Below are positions 15,914 through 25,599 of a stretch of 64,000 nucleotides of DNA, piece after piece (position 1 is the first letter of the stretch; every line of letters starts with the position of its first letter). The notes below the pieces were generated by a model, which had not been told where the DNA came from, ran no database searches, and worked only from the letters and a program-made list of their open reading frames with translations. Source of the DNA: CAMFLJ01 sp963702555 (lineage in GTDB: Bacteria > Actinomycetota > Acidimicrobiia > Acidimicrobiales > Acidimicrobilacustridaceae). The position numbers and the translations under genes are program-made. The stretch lies in the NCBI GenBank assembly GCA_963702555.1, contig CAVPCW010000008.1, positions 186,001-250,000 on the forward strand, written 5' to 3'.

Positions 15914-18900
15914 GTGGCATTCCATCTGACCGTGGCGGGGTCGCTGGAGCCGTTGGCCGACGCGTTGGCCGCGGTCCTGGCCGAACCGCTCGACGACCCC
16001 TTCACCCCTGAGCTGGTCGCCGTCCCCGGCGGCGGGGTCCAGGCCTGGCTCACCGCGCAGCTGGCCAGCCGGCTGGGTGCCACCGAGCCCGGTTCCACCG
16101 GTCCGGGTGGGGTGGTGGGCGACGGCCGGGGTGGGGTGGTGGGGGACGGCATCGTCGCCAACGTCGAGTTCGTGTTCCCCGCCGGCATCGTCGCCCGGGC
16201 GGTGGGCGAGGGCTCGGGCATCGGCCGTTGGGCCACCGGTCCGCTCACCTGGGCGGTGCACGAGGTCCTCCAGGAGCTCGACCCGGCGATGGGCCAGGCC
16301 ACCGACGCGGTGCGGGCCCGGGCGATCGCCGACCTGTTCGACCGCTACACGCTCTACCGCCCGCAGATGGTGCGCATCTGGAGCGAGGGCCGCGACGTCG
16401 ACGGCAGCGGTGGCCCGCTCGACGACGACCAGGCCTGGCAGCCCGCGGTGTGGCGCGCCGTGCAGGAGCGCCTCGGCGGCCTCACCGACGAGCAGCTTCT
16501 GCGCCAGGCCACCGAACGGGTGGCCGCCGGTGTCGTGCCGGCCGACGTGCCCGCCCGGGTGGCGGTGTTCGGCCTGGCGTCGCTGCCCTCGCCCCACCTC
16601 GAGCTCCTCGGCGCGCTGTCGGCGCACAGGGAGGTCCACGTCTTCGCGCCCGTCGCGTCGGCCCGCCGGTGGCAGTACGCCGCCGAGGGCCGCGTCGCCC
16701 ACGGCCCGTTCGCACTGCCCGTCCCCCGCGCCGACGAGATGGTGCCGGTCGGCGCCGGCAACCCCCTCGTCACCGGTTGGGGCCAGGCGTCGCGCGAGGC
16801 CAACCTGCTCCTCGTCGACGCCGCTCTCAACGCGGGGCAGGCCTGCCGGCCCCGCCGCCGGTGCCCGAGCTGCCGGCCGAGCCGTCGCTGCTCGAGCGCC
16901 TGCAGCACGGCATCCGGGCCGACGAGGCCCCGCCGGTGGGCGTGGCCGAGGGCCAGGCCGATCCACGGCCGCTGTTCAACCCCTCATCCGATGCCAGCGT
17001 CCGCTGGCACCGCGCCTACGGCCCCGCCCGCCAGGTCGAGGTGCTGCGCGACGCGCTCCTCCACCTGTTCGAGGAGGACGGCCCCGACGGCGAGCCCCGC
17101 TTCGAGGCGCGCGACATCGCCGTGCTGTGCCCCGACCCGAGCCGGTTCGCCCCGCTGATCGAGGCCGTGTTCGCCGGGGACGAGCGCCACGGCGTGCCCG
17201 CCATCCCCGTGCGGGTCGCCGACCGCAGCCTCCGCCAGGACAACCCGGTCCTCGACACCGCAGCCGCGCTGCTCGACCTGCTCGAGGGCCGCTTCCGGGC
17301 GAGCTCGGTCGTCGCCTTCGCCTCCCGTCCGCCGGTCCGGCTGCGGTTCGGCTTCGACGCCGACTCGCTCACCCGCATCAGCGAGTGGGCCGAGGCCACC
17401 AACGTGCGCTGGGGGCTCGGCCCCGCCGACCACGAGGCCTTCGGGCTCCCGGCCGACCTCGACGTCCACACCTGGCGGGCCGGCCTCGACCAGCTGCTCG
17501 TCGGCTCCACCATGGCGGTCGCCGGGCCGCGCCTCGGCCCGGGCGACGTCGCCCTCCATCCGGTGGTCGAGGGCAGCGACGTCGCGGTGGCCGGTGCCCT
17601 CGCCGAGCTCGTCGACCGCCTCGACAGCGCCGTCCACCGCCTCCGTTCCGAACGCACGGTCGACGGGTGGTGCGCGGCGCTGGCCGACGCACTCACCGAC
17701 CTGTGTGCCGTGCCCGACACCGAGGCGTGGCAGTGGCGGGCCGTCGAACGCCTCCTCGAGGAGCTGCGGGCGGAGGCCTCGATCGACGGCGTTCCCCGCA
17801 CCACCGAGGTCGACCCCGCCGACCTGTCCGTGCTCGTGCGGGCCCGGCTCGTCGGTGGCGGTGGCCGGCCCCGCTTCGGCACCGGCGCCGTCACCGTGTC
17901 GTCGCTCACCGCCCAGCGCGGGGTGCCCCACCCGGTGGTGTGCCTGCTCGGCCTCGACGACGACACCGGCTCGGGCAGCCTGCCCGCCTCGGAGGACCTC
18001 GTCGCTGCGGTTCCCTGCGTGGGCGACCGCGACCCCCGCAGCGAGCAGCGGGCCCAGCTCCTCGACGCCGTGCTCGCCGCGGGTGAGCGGCTGCTGGTGT
18101 TCAGCACCGGTCACGACATCCGCACCAACGCCGAGTTCCCGCCGGTCGTCTCACTGGCCGAGCTGCTCGATCTCGTCGACGCGTCGGTCCGGCTCACCGA
18201 CGACCACCCGGCCGGCAGGGCGAGCAAGGCGATCACGCTCGACCACCCGCGGCAGGCCTGGTCCGAGCGAGCCCTGCGGCCGGGTGTCCTCGACCTGCGC
18301 GAGGTCCCGTGGAGCTTCGATCTGGGCGCGCTCGACGCGGCCCGCGCCCGCCGGGCCCAGCGTCCGGGCGGGCGGCTGTTCCTGCCCGAGCCCCTGGCGC
18401 CCCGGCCCGTCCCCGAGGGCGTGGTGGCCGAGCTCCCCGTCGACGAGCTCATCACCGCCTGCGAGAACGCGCCCGAGCTCCTGCTGCGTCGGCGCCTCTG
18501 CATCTCCCTCCCGGACACCGAGTCAGGGCGCGACGATTCCATCCCGCTCACCCTCGAGGCCCTCGAGGCATGGAAGGTCACCGACCGCCTCCTGAAGGTG
18601 CGTCTGGCGTGCCGGCCCGAGGCCATCGAGGCCACCGAGGTCGTGTGGGAGGAGGTCGAGCGGCGCCGGGGTGCGGTGCCACCGCTGTCGTTCGGCGCAG
18701 AGGCGCTCACCGAGACCCGTCGCCGGGTCGCGGCGCTGCACACCGCTCTGCTCGCCGAGCTCGGCGACGTCGCCCACGACCCGCAGCCGTTCCCCCTCGA
18801 CGTCGTGCTCGACCTCCCCGCCGGCAGCCGTCGTCTGTCGGGCACCGTCGGGGGCGTCTGTGGGCACCTCGCTGTCGGTGTCACCGCCTCCCGGGTGCGG

Positions 18901-19407
18901 GCCCGCGACCACCTCCGGGCCTGGGTGCGCGCCGCCGCGCTCACCGCGGCCCGGCCCGATGTCCCGTGGGAGGTCGTCACCGTCGGACGCGACGGCGACA
19001 ACCGTGACAAGGCGGCGGTGAAGGTCGTGCGCGTCTCGATGCGTGACGCCGATGCCGCGCTGGAGGCCCTCGCCTTCCTCGACGAGCTCCGCAGCCGAGC
19101 GCTGTGCGACGTCGTCCCGCTGGTGGCCGACACCTCGCTGGCGTTGTGGTGCGGTGGCGACCAGTGGCTCTCGAAGGCCCAGGACAAGTGGACCGGCTAC
19201 TTCGGCGGCGACGGCGACGACCGGTGGGTGGCGATGGCGCTCGGCTCCGACTTCGACGCGGTGCTGGCCCTGCCCCTCCGCCCCGATGAGCCCGCCCCGC
19301 CCGGTGTCGGGGCCCGCCTGCGGTGGTGGAGCGAACGGCTGTGGGCCACCTTCGAGGCCACCACCGGCATCGATCTGCGCGACGGCGACGGGCAGGCCCC
19401 TCGATGA
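15914..19407 (+). CDS. recC: RecBCD subunit RecC (frameshifted in this sequence)
   Basis: Exodeoxyribonuclease V gamma chain, about 1,164 residues once one base is restored. Residues 1-308 read from GTG 15914; homology then continues one frame away from about 16838 to the stop at 19407. Restoring one G to the GGGG run at 16834-16837 joins NAG to AGLPAPPPVPELPAEPSLLE without loss. RecC lacks catalytic motifs and scans for recombination hotspots. Recognisable stretches include TVSSLTAQRGVPHPVVCLLG and a C-terminal nuclease-like domain. The stop overlaps the recB start (ATGA). A small in-frame duplication of GGVVGDG occurs near residues 66-78. Confidence 0.9.
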
Positions 19408-22400
19408 CCACCGTGCCGCTCCCGGAGTTCTCCATCAGTGACCCGCTGCCGACGGGCCTCACCGTGCTCGAGGCCAGCGCCGGAACGGGCAAGACCTATT
19501 CGCTCGCCGGCCTCGTCACACGGTGCCTGGCCGAGGGTGTCGTCGAAGCGGCGCAGGTGTGCGTCGTGTCGTTCACCGTGCCCGCCACGGCGGAGCTGCG
19601 CGGCCGCATCCGCGAGAAGCTCGCCGAGGCCGCCCGGCATCTCGAGACCGGCGAGCCCAGCACCGACGACGTCATCGCGTTGCTGCTGGCCGACGCGGAC
19701 GAACGGGTGGTCCGTCGCGAGCGTGTGCTCACCGCGCTGGCCGAGTTCGACGCGGCCACGATCTCCACGATCCACGGGTTCTGCTCCCGGGTCGTCGCCA
19801 CCGGCGCAGGCTCGGGTGTCGATGTCACCTTCACCAGCGACGACTCCGATGTCGACGAGGTCGTCAACGACCGCTTCCTCGACCGTTTCAGTGCCGATGG
19901 CGACTGGCCGGCCGAGCCGAAGAAGGTGGCCGAGGCGGTGCGGCTTCGGCTGCGCATCCCCGACGCCGATCTCTTCGTGCCCGACCGGTCCCTGCTCACC
20001 CGAGGTGACAGCCACGAGCGGGCCGACCTGATCGACCGGATCGTCGTGCTCGTCGACGACGTCGTGGCCGAGGTGCGCGCGCGCCGGTCGAGGCTGCGTC
20101 GCCGCACCTTCGACAGCCTCCTCGTCGAGGCCCGCGATCTCCTCGAAGGCCCCCGGGGTGAGATCACCCGAACCGTGCTGCAGCAACGGTTCCGGTTGGT
20201 GATGATCGACGAGTTCCAGGACACCGACCGCGTCCAGTGGGACATCTTCCGTACGGCGTTCCTCGAAGGCCGGAACCCGGCCACCGTGGTCGTCGTCGGC
20301 GACCCGAAGCAGTCGATCTACCGCTTCCGCTCCGCCGAGCTCTCGGCGTACCTCGCCGCCCGGGCCCTGGCCGGACCGCAGGTCACCAGCCTGGGCACCA
20401 ACCGACGTTCCGACGCGGCGCTCATCGGTGCGCTCGAGCACCTGTTCTCGGGGTTCACGTTCGGTGATCCTTCGGTCGCGTTCCAGCCGGTCCGGGCCGT
20501 CACCTCCGAGACCGGGCCGGTCCTCCTCGACCCCGGGCCCGGGGCCGCGCCGCTCCAGCTGCGGATCATCGATCCGGACCACAAGACGCCGGAGGCCAAC
20601 GCCGATGCCCGGCACGACCTCGTCGGCGAGGTGGTGCGCATGCTCGGCGAGGTCTCCATCGCCGACCCGAAGGCCGAGGGCGGCCGTCGTCCGCTGGCCC
20701 CCTCCGACATCGGCGTGCTGGTGCGCTCCAACGCGGATGCCACCGCCATCGTGGCGATGCTCTCGGCGTCGGGCGTGCCAGCCGCGTCGTCGTCGAACGA
20801 CTCCGTGCTCGACAGCGCGGCGGCGACGCAGTGGCGGGTGCTCCTGTCCGCGCTCGAGCGGCCGTCGTCGGCCCCCCGGGCCCGCGCCGCGGCCCTGAGC
20901 TGGTTCGTCGGCATGACCCCTGCGGAGCTCGACGCGCTCGACGACGAGGGTGTCGACGGGCTCAGCGGCCTGGTCGAGCGGTTGCGCTCGTGGGCGCTCT
21001 GCCTCGCGACCGGCGGCCTCGCTGCGCTCATGACCGAAGTCCGCGCCGGCGGGCTGCTCGAGCGGGTCCTCGTCGACACCGGTGGCGAGCGTGACCTCAC
21101 CGACCTCGACCACGTGCTCGAGCTGATGCAGTCGGCGGTCGGTGGGCGGGCCACCGCCGCGTCGGCGTTGCTGGCTGTGCTCGACGATCTCGTCGACCCC
21201 GACCTGTCGGGCGACGAGGACGCCATCGCTCCCGAGCTCCTGTCGCGCCGCATCGACCGCGACGACGACACCGTCAAGGTCCTCACCGTGCACCGGGCCA
21301 AGGGCCTGGAGTTCCCGGTCGTGCTGTGCCCCACGCTCTGGCGCAAGCGCGCCAACGTGCAGGGGCTACCGCACGCCCAGGTGCCGGGTCGGCCGGAGCG
21401 CCTGATCGACACCAACGCCATGATCCGGAACAAGACGAAGGTCGGCGCCTTCCTCGAGGTCTCCGAGGTCGACCGCGACGAGCGCTTCGGCGAGGACCGT
21501 CGCCTCCTCTACGTCGCTCTCACCCGGGCCAAGCATCGCCTGGTGCTCTGGTGGTCGCCGGCCGGGTGCAACAAGACCACGCTGTCCCCGCTCGGTGAGC
21601 TCGTCGAGCACGCGGCGGGGTCGCTCGACCCGTACCCCCTCGAGTCGGGCTCCGACGGCCTCATCGCCGTGGTGCCGGTCGCGGTGCCGCCCCAGCGGCC
21701 GCAGCTGGCCCTGTCCGCCGTGGGCGTCGACGACCTGTCGGTGCGCACCGCCACGCGGGTCATCGACCGCACCTGGTACCGGTGGTCGTTCAGCTCCATC
21801 AAGAGCCGCATCGAGCAACTGGCCGAAGAGGCCTCCGCCGCGGCTGCGCTCGACGCGCCGACGGTCGGTGGTGCCGACGAGCCGAGCGAGGTCGTGCCCC
21901 CGCTCGACGCCGTCGTGTCGGTCACCGATGCCCCGATGCCGCTGCAGACCGCCCCCGCCGGCACCGCGTTCGGCACGCTCGTGCACTCGGTGATGGAGCG
22001 GGTCGACTTCGCCGCCCCCGACGTCGGCGACCAGCTGCGCGAGCGCTGCGCCGAACTGCTCCACTACCGGGCCCTGGCGGTCACCCCCGACGTCCTGGCC
22101 GCCGGCCTGCTCCACGCCATGGGCGCGCCCCTCGGCGGGTGCATGGGCGATCGCCGCCTGCTCGACCTGGAGCGGGTCGACCGGCTCGACGAGCTCGGCT
22201 TCGACCTCCCCCTCGCCGCCCTCGACGCCCGGGCCGTCGCCGAGGTCGTGGCCCGTCACCTCCCCGCCGACGACGACCTGCGGCCGTGGTTCGTGGAGGC
22301 CGCCTCGGGCGCGCAGCGCGTCGACGTGGCCGGCCTGCTCACCGGCTCGGTCGACCTGGTGGCCCGCACCACCGACGGCCGCTACTGGCTCGCCGACTAC

Positions 22401-22706
22401 AAGACCAACCTCATCTCCGACGGCGACTACGGCCGCCGGTCGCTCACCGAGGCCATGGCCCACCACGGCTACCCGCTGCAGGCCACCCTCTACCTCGTCG
22501 CCCTGCACCGCTTCCTGCGGTGGCGCATGGGTGCCGCCTACGACCCCGACCGCCACCTCGACGGCGCCGCCTACCTCTTCCTCCGGGGGATGGACCCTGC
22601 CGCGCCGCCGTCACCCGAGGGTGGCCCCGGCATCGTGTGGTGGCGGCCGCCCACCGCCGCCATCGAGGAGCTCGACCGCCTGCTGGCCCGGGGGGTGGCG
22701 GCATGA
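19404..22706 (+). CDS. recB: RecBCD subunit RecB, helicase-nuclease
   Basis: 1,100 residues, intact. UvrD/Rep-type SF1A helicase: Walker A SAGTGKT at about residues 25-31, STIHGFC, DEFQDTD (Walker B), GDPKQSIYRFR and LTVHRAKGLEFPVV. The C-terminal RecB nuclease domain has GTLVHSVMERVDF and the catalytic DLVAR plus LADYKTN. It forms RecBCD with the flanking gene products, degrading linear DNA and loading RecA at double-strand breaks. Its ATG overlaps the recC stop and its stop overlaps the recD ATG, both as ATGA. Shorter than E. coli RecB but normal for actinobacteria. Confidence 0.95.
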   Translation: MTTVPLPEFSISDPLPTGLTVLEASAGTGKTYSLAGLVTRCLAEGVVEAAQVCVVSFTVPATAELRGRIREKLAEAARHLETGEPSTDDVIALLLADADERVVRRERVLTALAEFDAATISTIHGFCSRVVATGAGSGVDVTFTSDDSDVDEVVNDRFLDRFSADGDWPAEPKKVAEAVRLRLRIPDADLFVPDRSLLTRGDSHERADLIDRIVVLVDDVVAEVRARRSRLRRRTFDSLLVEARDLLEGPRGEITRTVLQQRFRLVMIDEFQDTDRVQWDIFRTAFLEGRNPATVVVVGDPKQSIYRFRSAELSAYLAARALAGPQVTSLGTNRRSDAALIGALEHLFSGFTFGDPSVAFQPVRAVTSETGPVLLDPGPGAAPLQLRIIDPDHKTPEANADARHDLVGEVVRMLGEVSIADPKAEGGRRPLAPSDIGVLVRSNADATAIVAMLSASGVPAASSSNDSVLDSAAATQWRVLLSALERPSSAPRARAAALSWFVGMTPAELDALDDEGVDGLSGLVERLRSWALCLATGGLAALMTEVRAGGLLERVLVDTGGERDLTDLDHVLELMQSAVGGRATAASALLAVLDDLVDPDLSGDEDAIAPELLSRRIDRDDDTVKVLTVHRAKGLEFPVVLCPTLWRKRANVQGLPHAQVPGRPERLIDTNAMIRNKTKVGAFLEVSEVDRDERFGEDRRLLYVALTRAKHRLVLWWSPAGCNKTTLSPLGELVEHAAGSLDPYPLESGSDGLIAVVPVAVPPQRPQLALSAVGVDDLSVRTATRVIDRTWYRWSFSSIKSRIEQLAEEASAAAALDAPTVGGADEPSEVVPPLDAVVSVTDAPMPLQTAPAGTAFGTLVHSVMERVDFAAPDVGDQLRERCAELLHYRALAVTPDVLAAGLLHAMGAPLGGCMGDRRLLDLERVDRLDELGFDLPLAALDARAVAEVVARHLPADDDLRPWFVEAASGAQRVDVAGLLTGSVDLVARTTDGRYWLADYKTNLISDGDYGRRSLTEAMAHHGYPLQATLYLVALHRFLRWRMGAAYDPDRHLDGAAYLFLRGMDPAAPPSPEGGPGIVWWRPPTAAIEELDRLLARGVAA

Positions 22707-24656
22707 CCGCCCAGCAGGCGTCCCTGTTCGACTCGTCGCCGGCATCGGTCGAGCTCGGTGAGCTGCTCGCCCCCTGGCGCGACGCCGGGGTGCTCAGCGC
22801 GGCCGACGTCCACATCGCCGCCACCCTCGCCCGGCTCAGCGACCTCGGCACGACCCACGCCGGCGCCCGCCTGCTCGACCCCACCGAGGCCCAGGTCGTG
22901 CTCGGCGTCGCGCTCGGCCGCCCGGGCCCCGCGGCTCGGCCACGTCTGCCTCGACCTCGCCACCGTGCGCGAGTCGGTGCCCGCCGAGGTCGAGGGCGAC
23001 GCCGACGCCGTGGCGCTGGCCGCCATCGACGCCCTGCCCTGGCCGGCCGATCTGACGACCTGGCGCGCCGCGCTGGCGGCGTCGCCGCTCGTGGCCGAAG
23101 CCGTCGAGGGCGTGGTGCCGGCCCAGCCCGTCGGCCGGGGCGTGCCCCTCGTGCTCGACGGCACCCTGCTCTACCTCGAGCGGTACCGCGTCTACGAGGA
23201 CCGCGTCGCCGACGAACTGTTCCGCCGCGCCGCCGCCACCGTGTCGGGCCCCGAGCTCTCGGTGGCCGGGTCGGCGTTCGCCGGCGCGTTCTCGGCCTCG
23301 GCCGAGCAGCAGGCGGCGGCCGAGGTCGGCGCCCGGGGCCTGCTGTCGGTCATCGTCGGCGGCCCGGGCACGGGCAAGACCACCACGGTGGCCACCCTGC
23401 TGGCCCTTCTGCTCGAGGCCGAGCCGTCGACCCGCATCGCCCTCGTGGCGCCCACCGGCAAGGCCGCCGCCCGGATGAGGGAGAGCATCGATGCCCTGGC
23501 CCTCACCCTCCGGGAGAGCGGCATCGCCGGCGCCCACGCCCTGGCCGACCACCTCGCGGCGGCCGACGTGTCCACCATCCACAAGCGCCTGGTGTGGCGG
23601 CCCGACGGCACCTTCCGCCACGACCGCGACAACCCACTCGTGCACGACGTCGTGATCGTCGACGAGACCTCGATGGTGTCGCTGCCCCTGACCGCGCACC
23701 TCCTCGACGCGGTGCGCCCCGAGGCCCGCCTGGTGCTGGTGGGCGATCCCGGCCAGCTGGCCAGCGTCGAGGCCGGTTCGGTGCTCGGCGACATCGCCGG
23801 CCCCGCGGTCGACGCCGCCCTCACCGGCTCGGCCGCGCCCACCGGCCCCCTGGCCGGGTGCGTGTCGGTGCTGGCCCAGAGCTACCGCTTCCCGGCCGAC
23901 TCCGCGGTGGGCCGCTTCGCCGCCGCCGTGCGCGCCGGCGATGCCGACCGGGCCGTCGCCGTGCTCCGCGAGGGCGCCGGCACGGTCGACATCGGTGACG
24001 ACGGCGGCGTGCGGTTGCAGTGGGAGGCCTCGGGCGCCGAGTCCGAGGCCGGTGAAGCCGCGGTGCGGGCCGCCGCCCTCGACGGGGCGATGCGCACCCG
24101 GGCCGCGGCCCAGGCCGGCGATGCCGCGGCCGCCCTCGACGCGCTGGGCGAGGTGCGGGTGCTCTGCGCCCACCGCCGCGGCCCCTACGGCGTGGCCTGG
24201 TGGAACTGGCGCTTCGAGGACTGGCTCACCGGCGACGAGCCCCGACTGATCGGCTCCTACGTGGGCCGTCCGGTGCTCGTCACCGCCAACGACCCGCTCA
24301 ACGGTGTCTCCAACGGCGACCTCGGGGTGATCGTCCACACCGACGACGGCCCCCGGGTGGCGTTCACCGATCTCGAGGGCGCCCGCCTGCTCTCGCCGTC
24401 GCGGCTCGAGGGGCTCGAGACCGTGCACGCCATGACCATCCACAAGAGCCAGGGCTCGGAGTTCGACGAGGTCGTGGTGATCCTGCCTCCGGCCGAGTCG
24501 CGCCTGGCCACCCGCGAGCTGCTCTACACCGCCGTCACCCGCGCCCGTCGGGTCGTCACCCTCGTCGGTGGCGAGGCCGCGCTGCGCCGCGCTGTCGACA
24601 ACCGGGTCGTGCGCCAGACCGGCCTGCGGGCCCGCCTCTGGCCCACCACCGGCTGA
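22703..24656 (+). CDS. recD: RecBCD subunit RecD helicase (frameshifted in this sequence)
   Basis: About 650 residues. The N-terminus reads from ATG 22703 (SLFDSSPASVELGELLAPWR) to about 22920, then continues in the next frame as APRLGHVCLDLATV to the stop at 24656. Removing one base from the run of G and C at 22921-22930 restores a single frame. The helicase core is complete: Walker A GGPGTGKTTT, VAPTGKAAARM, VDETSMVS (Walker B), LVGDPGQLASVEAGSVLGD and, near the end, TIHKSQGSEFDEVV and LLYTAVTRAR. It is the 5'-3' motor of RecBCD. Coupled to recB by ATGA. Confidence 0.92.
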
Positions 24657-24715
24657 TCAGCCCCGGGTCCGGCCGCGGCGAACCGACCCAGCGGGCCCGG
24701 CGCGGGTGCTGCGGG

Positions 24716-24823
24716 TCAGGCCCGGTTGGCGACGATCGAGATGGCCCACATCAGCGTGGCGGCCCCGAACGAGGTCGACACGACGAGGGCGGCGCGGCGC
24801 AGGGTGGGGGGCATGTGGTGCAT
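24716..24823 (-). CDS. Possible 35-residue single-pass membrane peptide
   Basis: A short reading frame from ATG 24823 (alternative ATG 24814) encodes 35 residues with a charged start (PPTLRRA) and one hydrophobic helix (ALVVSTSFGAATLMWAISIV). Such tiny membrane proteins occur in actinobacteria, but the ribosome-binding site is weak. No family is recognised. It may be chance. Confidence 0.3.
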   Translation of the reverse strand: MHHMPPTLRRAALVVSTSFGAATLMWAISIVANRA

Positions 24824-25215
24824 CGGGTTCCGAGTCTTGCAGCCGTGGGATGCCGGACGGTGGCACCCCGGCTGCCGTCAGTGGCCGTGACGTCGGCCGG
24901 GCGGTGCTGGTGGTTCCCTGTCCATCGGCGCCGCAAGGGCGGGACATGAGGCGTGCGGACCGGGAACCCCGAGAACCACCGGGCCCCACCGGGCTCCGGC
25001 GGTGGGCCGTCTGGCCCGAAGCTGTCGGAGTCGGTGACACCACCCACCTCGGCAACTACCCTCCGTGCTGGCGGCGGGACGATCTGGGCCCCGGACGTCC
25101 GGCGGTCCGCTCAACAGGCAGGTGGTTGATCGTGGTCTTCGCGGCGCGCTGGCACTCAGTTGGCAGCGGTACCCATCGAAGACGGGCGCGTCCCGTTGGC
25201 CGGGGAGGCCCTCCG
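24824..25215. other. Gene-free stretch
   Basis: About 390 bp with no convincing gene. Frames here are shadows or lack ribosome-binding sites. It must contain the promoter of the 25216 membrane-protein/VWA gene pair, but I cannot assign -10/-35 elements. Confidence 0.5.
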
Positions 25216-25599
25216 ATGACCGACGTGCTCACCCCGTCGCCCAGTTCGGTCGACTCCGACGACGATCCCGAGGTCGTCCGCACCCCGCTCATCCCGATCG
25301 TGATGCTCGCCCTCACCACGCTCACCGCCGTCGGCCTGGTGGTGTTCGCCATCGGCGAGGACGCCGGCCAGACCGACGAGATCTCCGGCCCGGCCGCCCT
25401 GGCCTGGGTGTTCGGCGCCGTGCTGGGCCTGCTGATCTTCGCCTGGTTCGGCCTGCTCGACTCGGTGCGCCGCTCGACCGGTTCCTACGAGGAGCCGGCC
25501 TGGAAGCCGCGCACCGTGGCCGCCGTCCTCGCCGTGGCCGGCTGGGTGGCCGGTTCGGCCGGGGCGTTCCTCGTGGCCGAAGCGGTGGCCCGCCGATGA
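25216..25599 (+). CDS. Small membrane protein of unknown function
   Basis: 127 residues with an acidic N-terminus (DSDDDPEVVR) and three hydrophobic helices (LIPIVMLALTTLTAVGLVVF; ALAWVFGAVLGLLIFAWFGL; AAVLAVAGWVAGSAGAFLVA). No family recognised. GGGAGG at 25202-25207 supports ATG 25216. The stop overlaps the VWA gene start (ATGA), so it probably works with that surface protein in the membrane. Confidence 0.75.
   Translation: MTDVLTPSPSSVDSDDDPEVVRTPLIPIVMLALTTLTAVGLVVFAIGEDAGQTDEISGPAALAWVFGAVLGLLIFAWFGLLDSVRRSTGSYEEPAWKPRTVAAVLAVAGWVAGSAGAFLVAEAVARR

Noticed and set aside
16834..16838. Programmed ribosomal frameshift in recC
   Set aside because: The GGGGC run has no slippery heptamer or downstream pseudoknot that I can see, and similar one-base breaks recur in unrelated genes, so sequence error explains it better.
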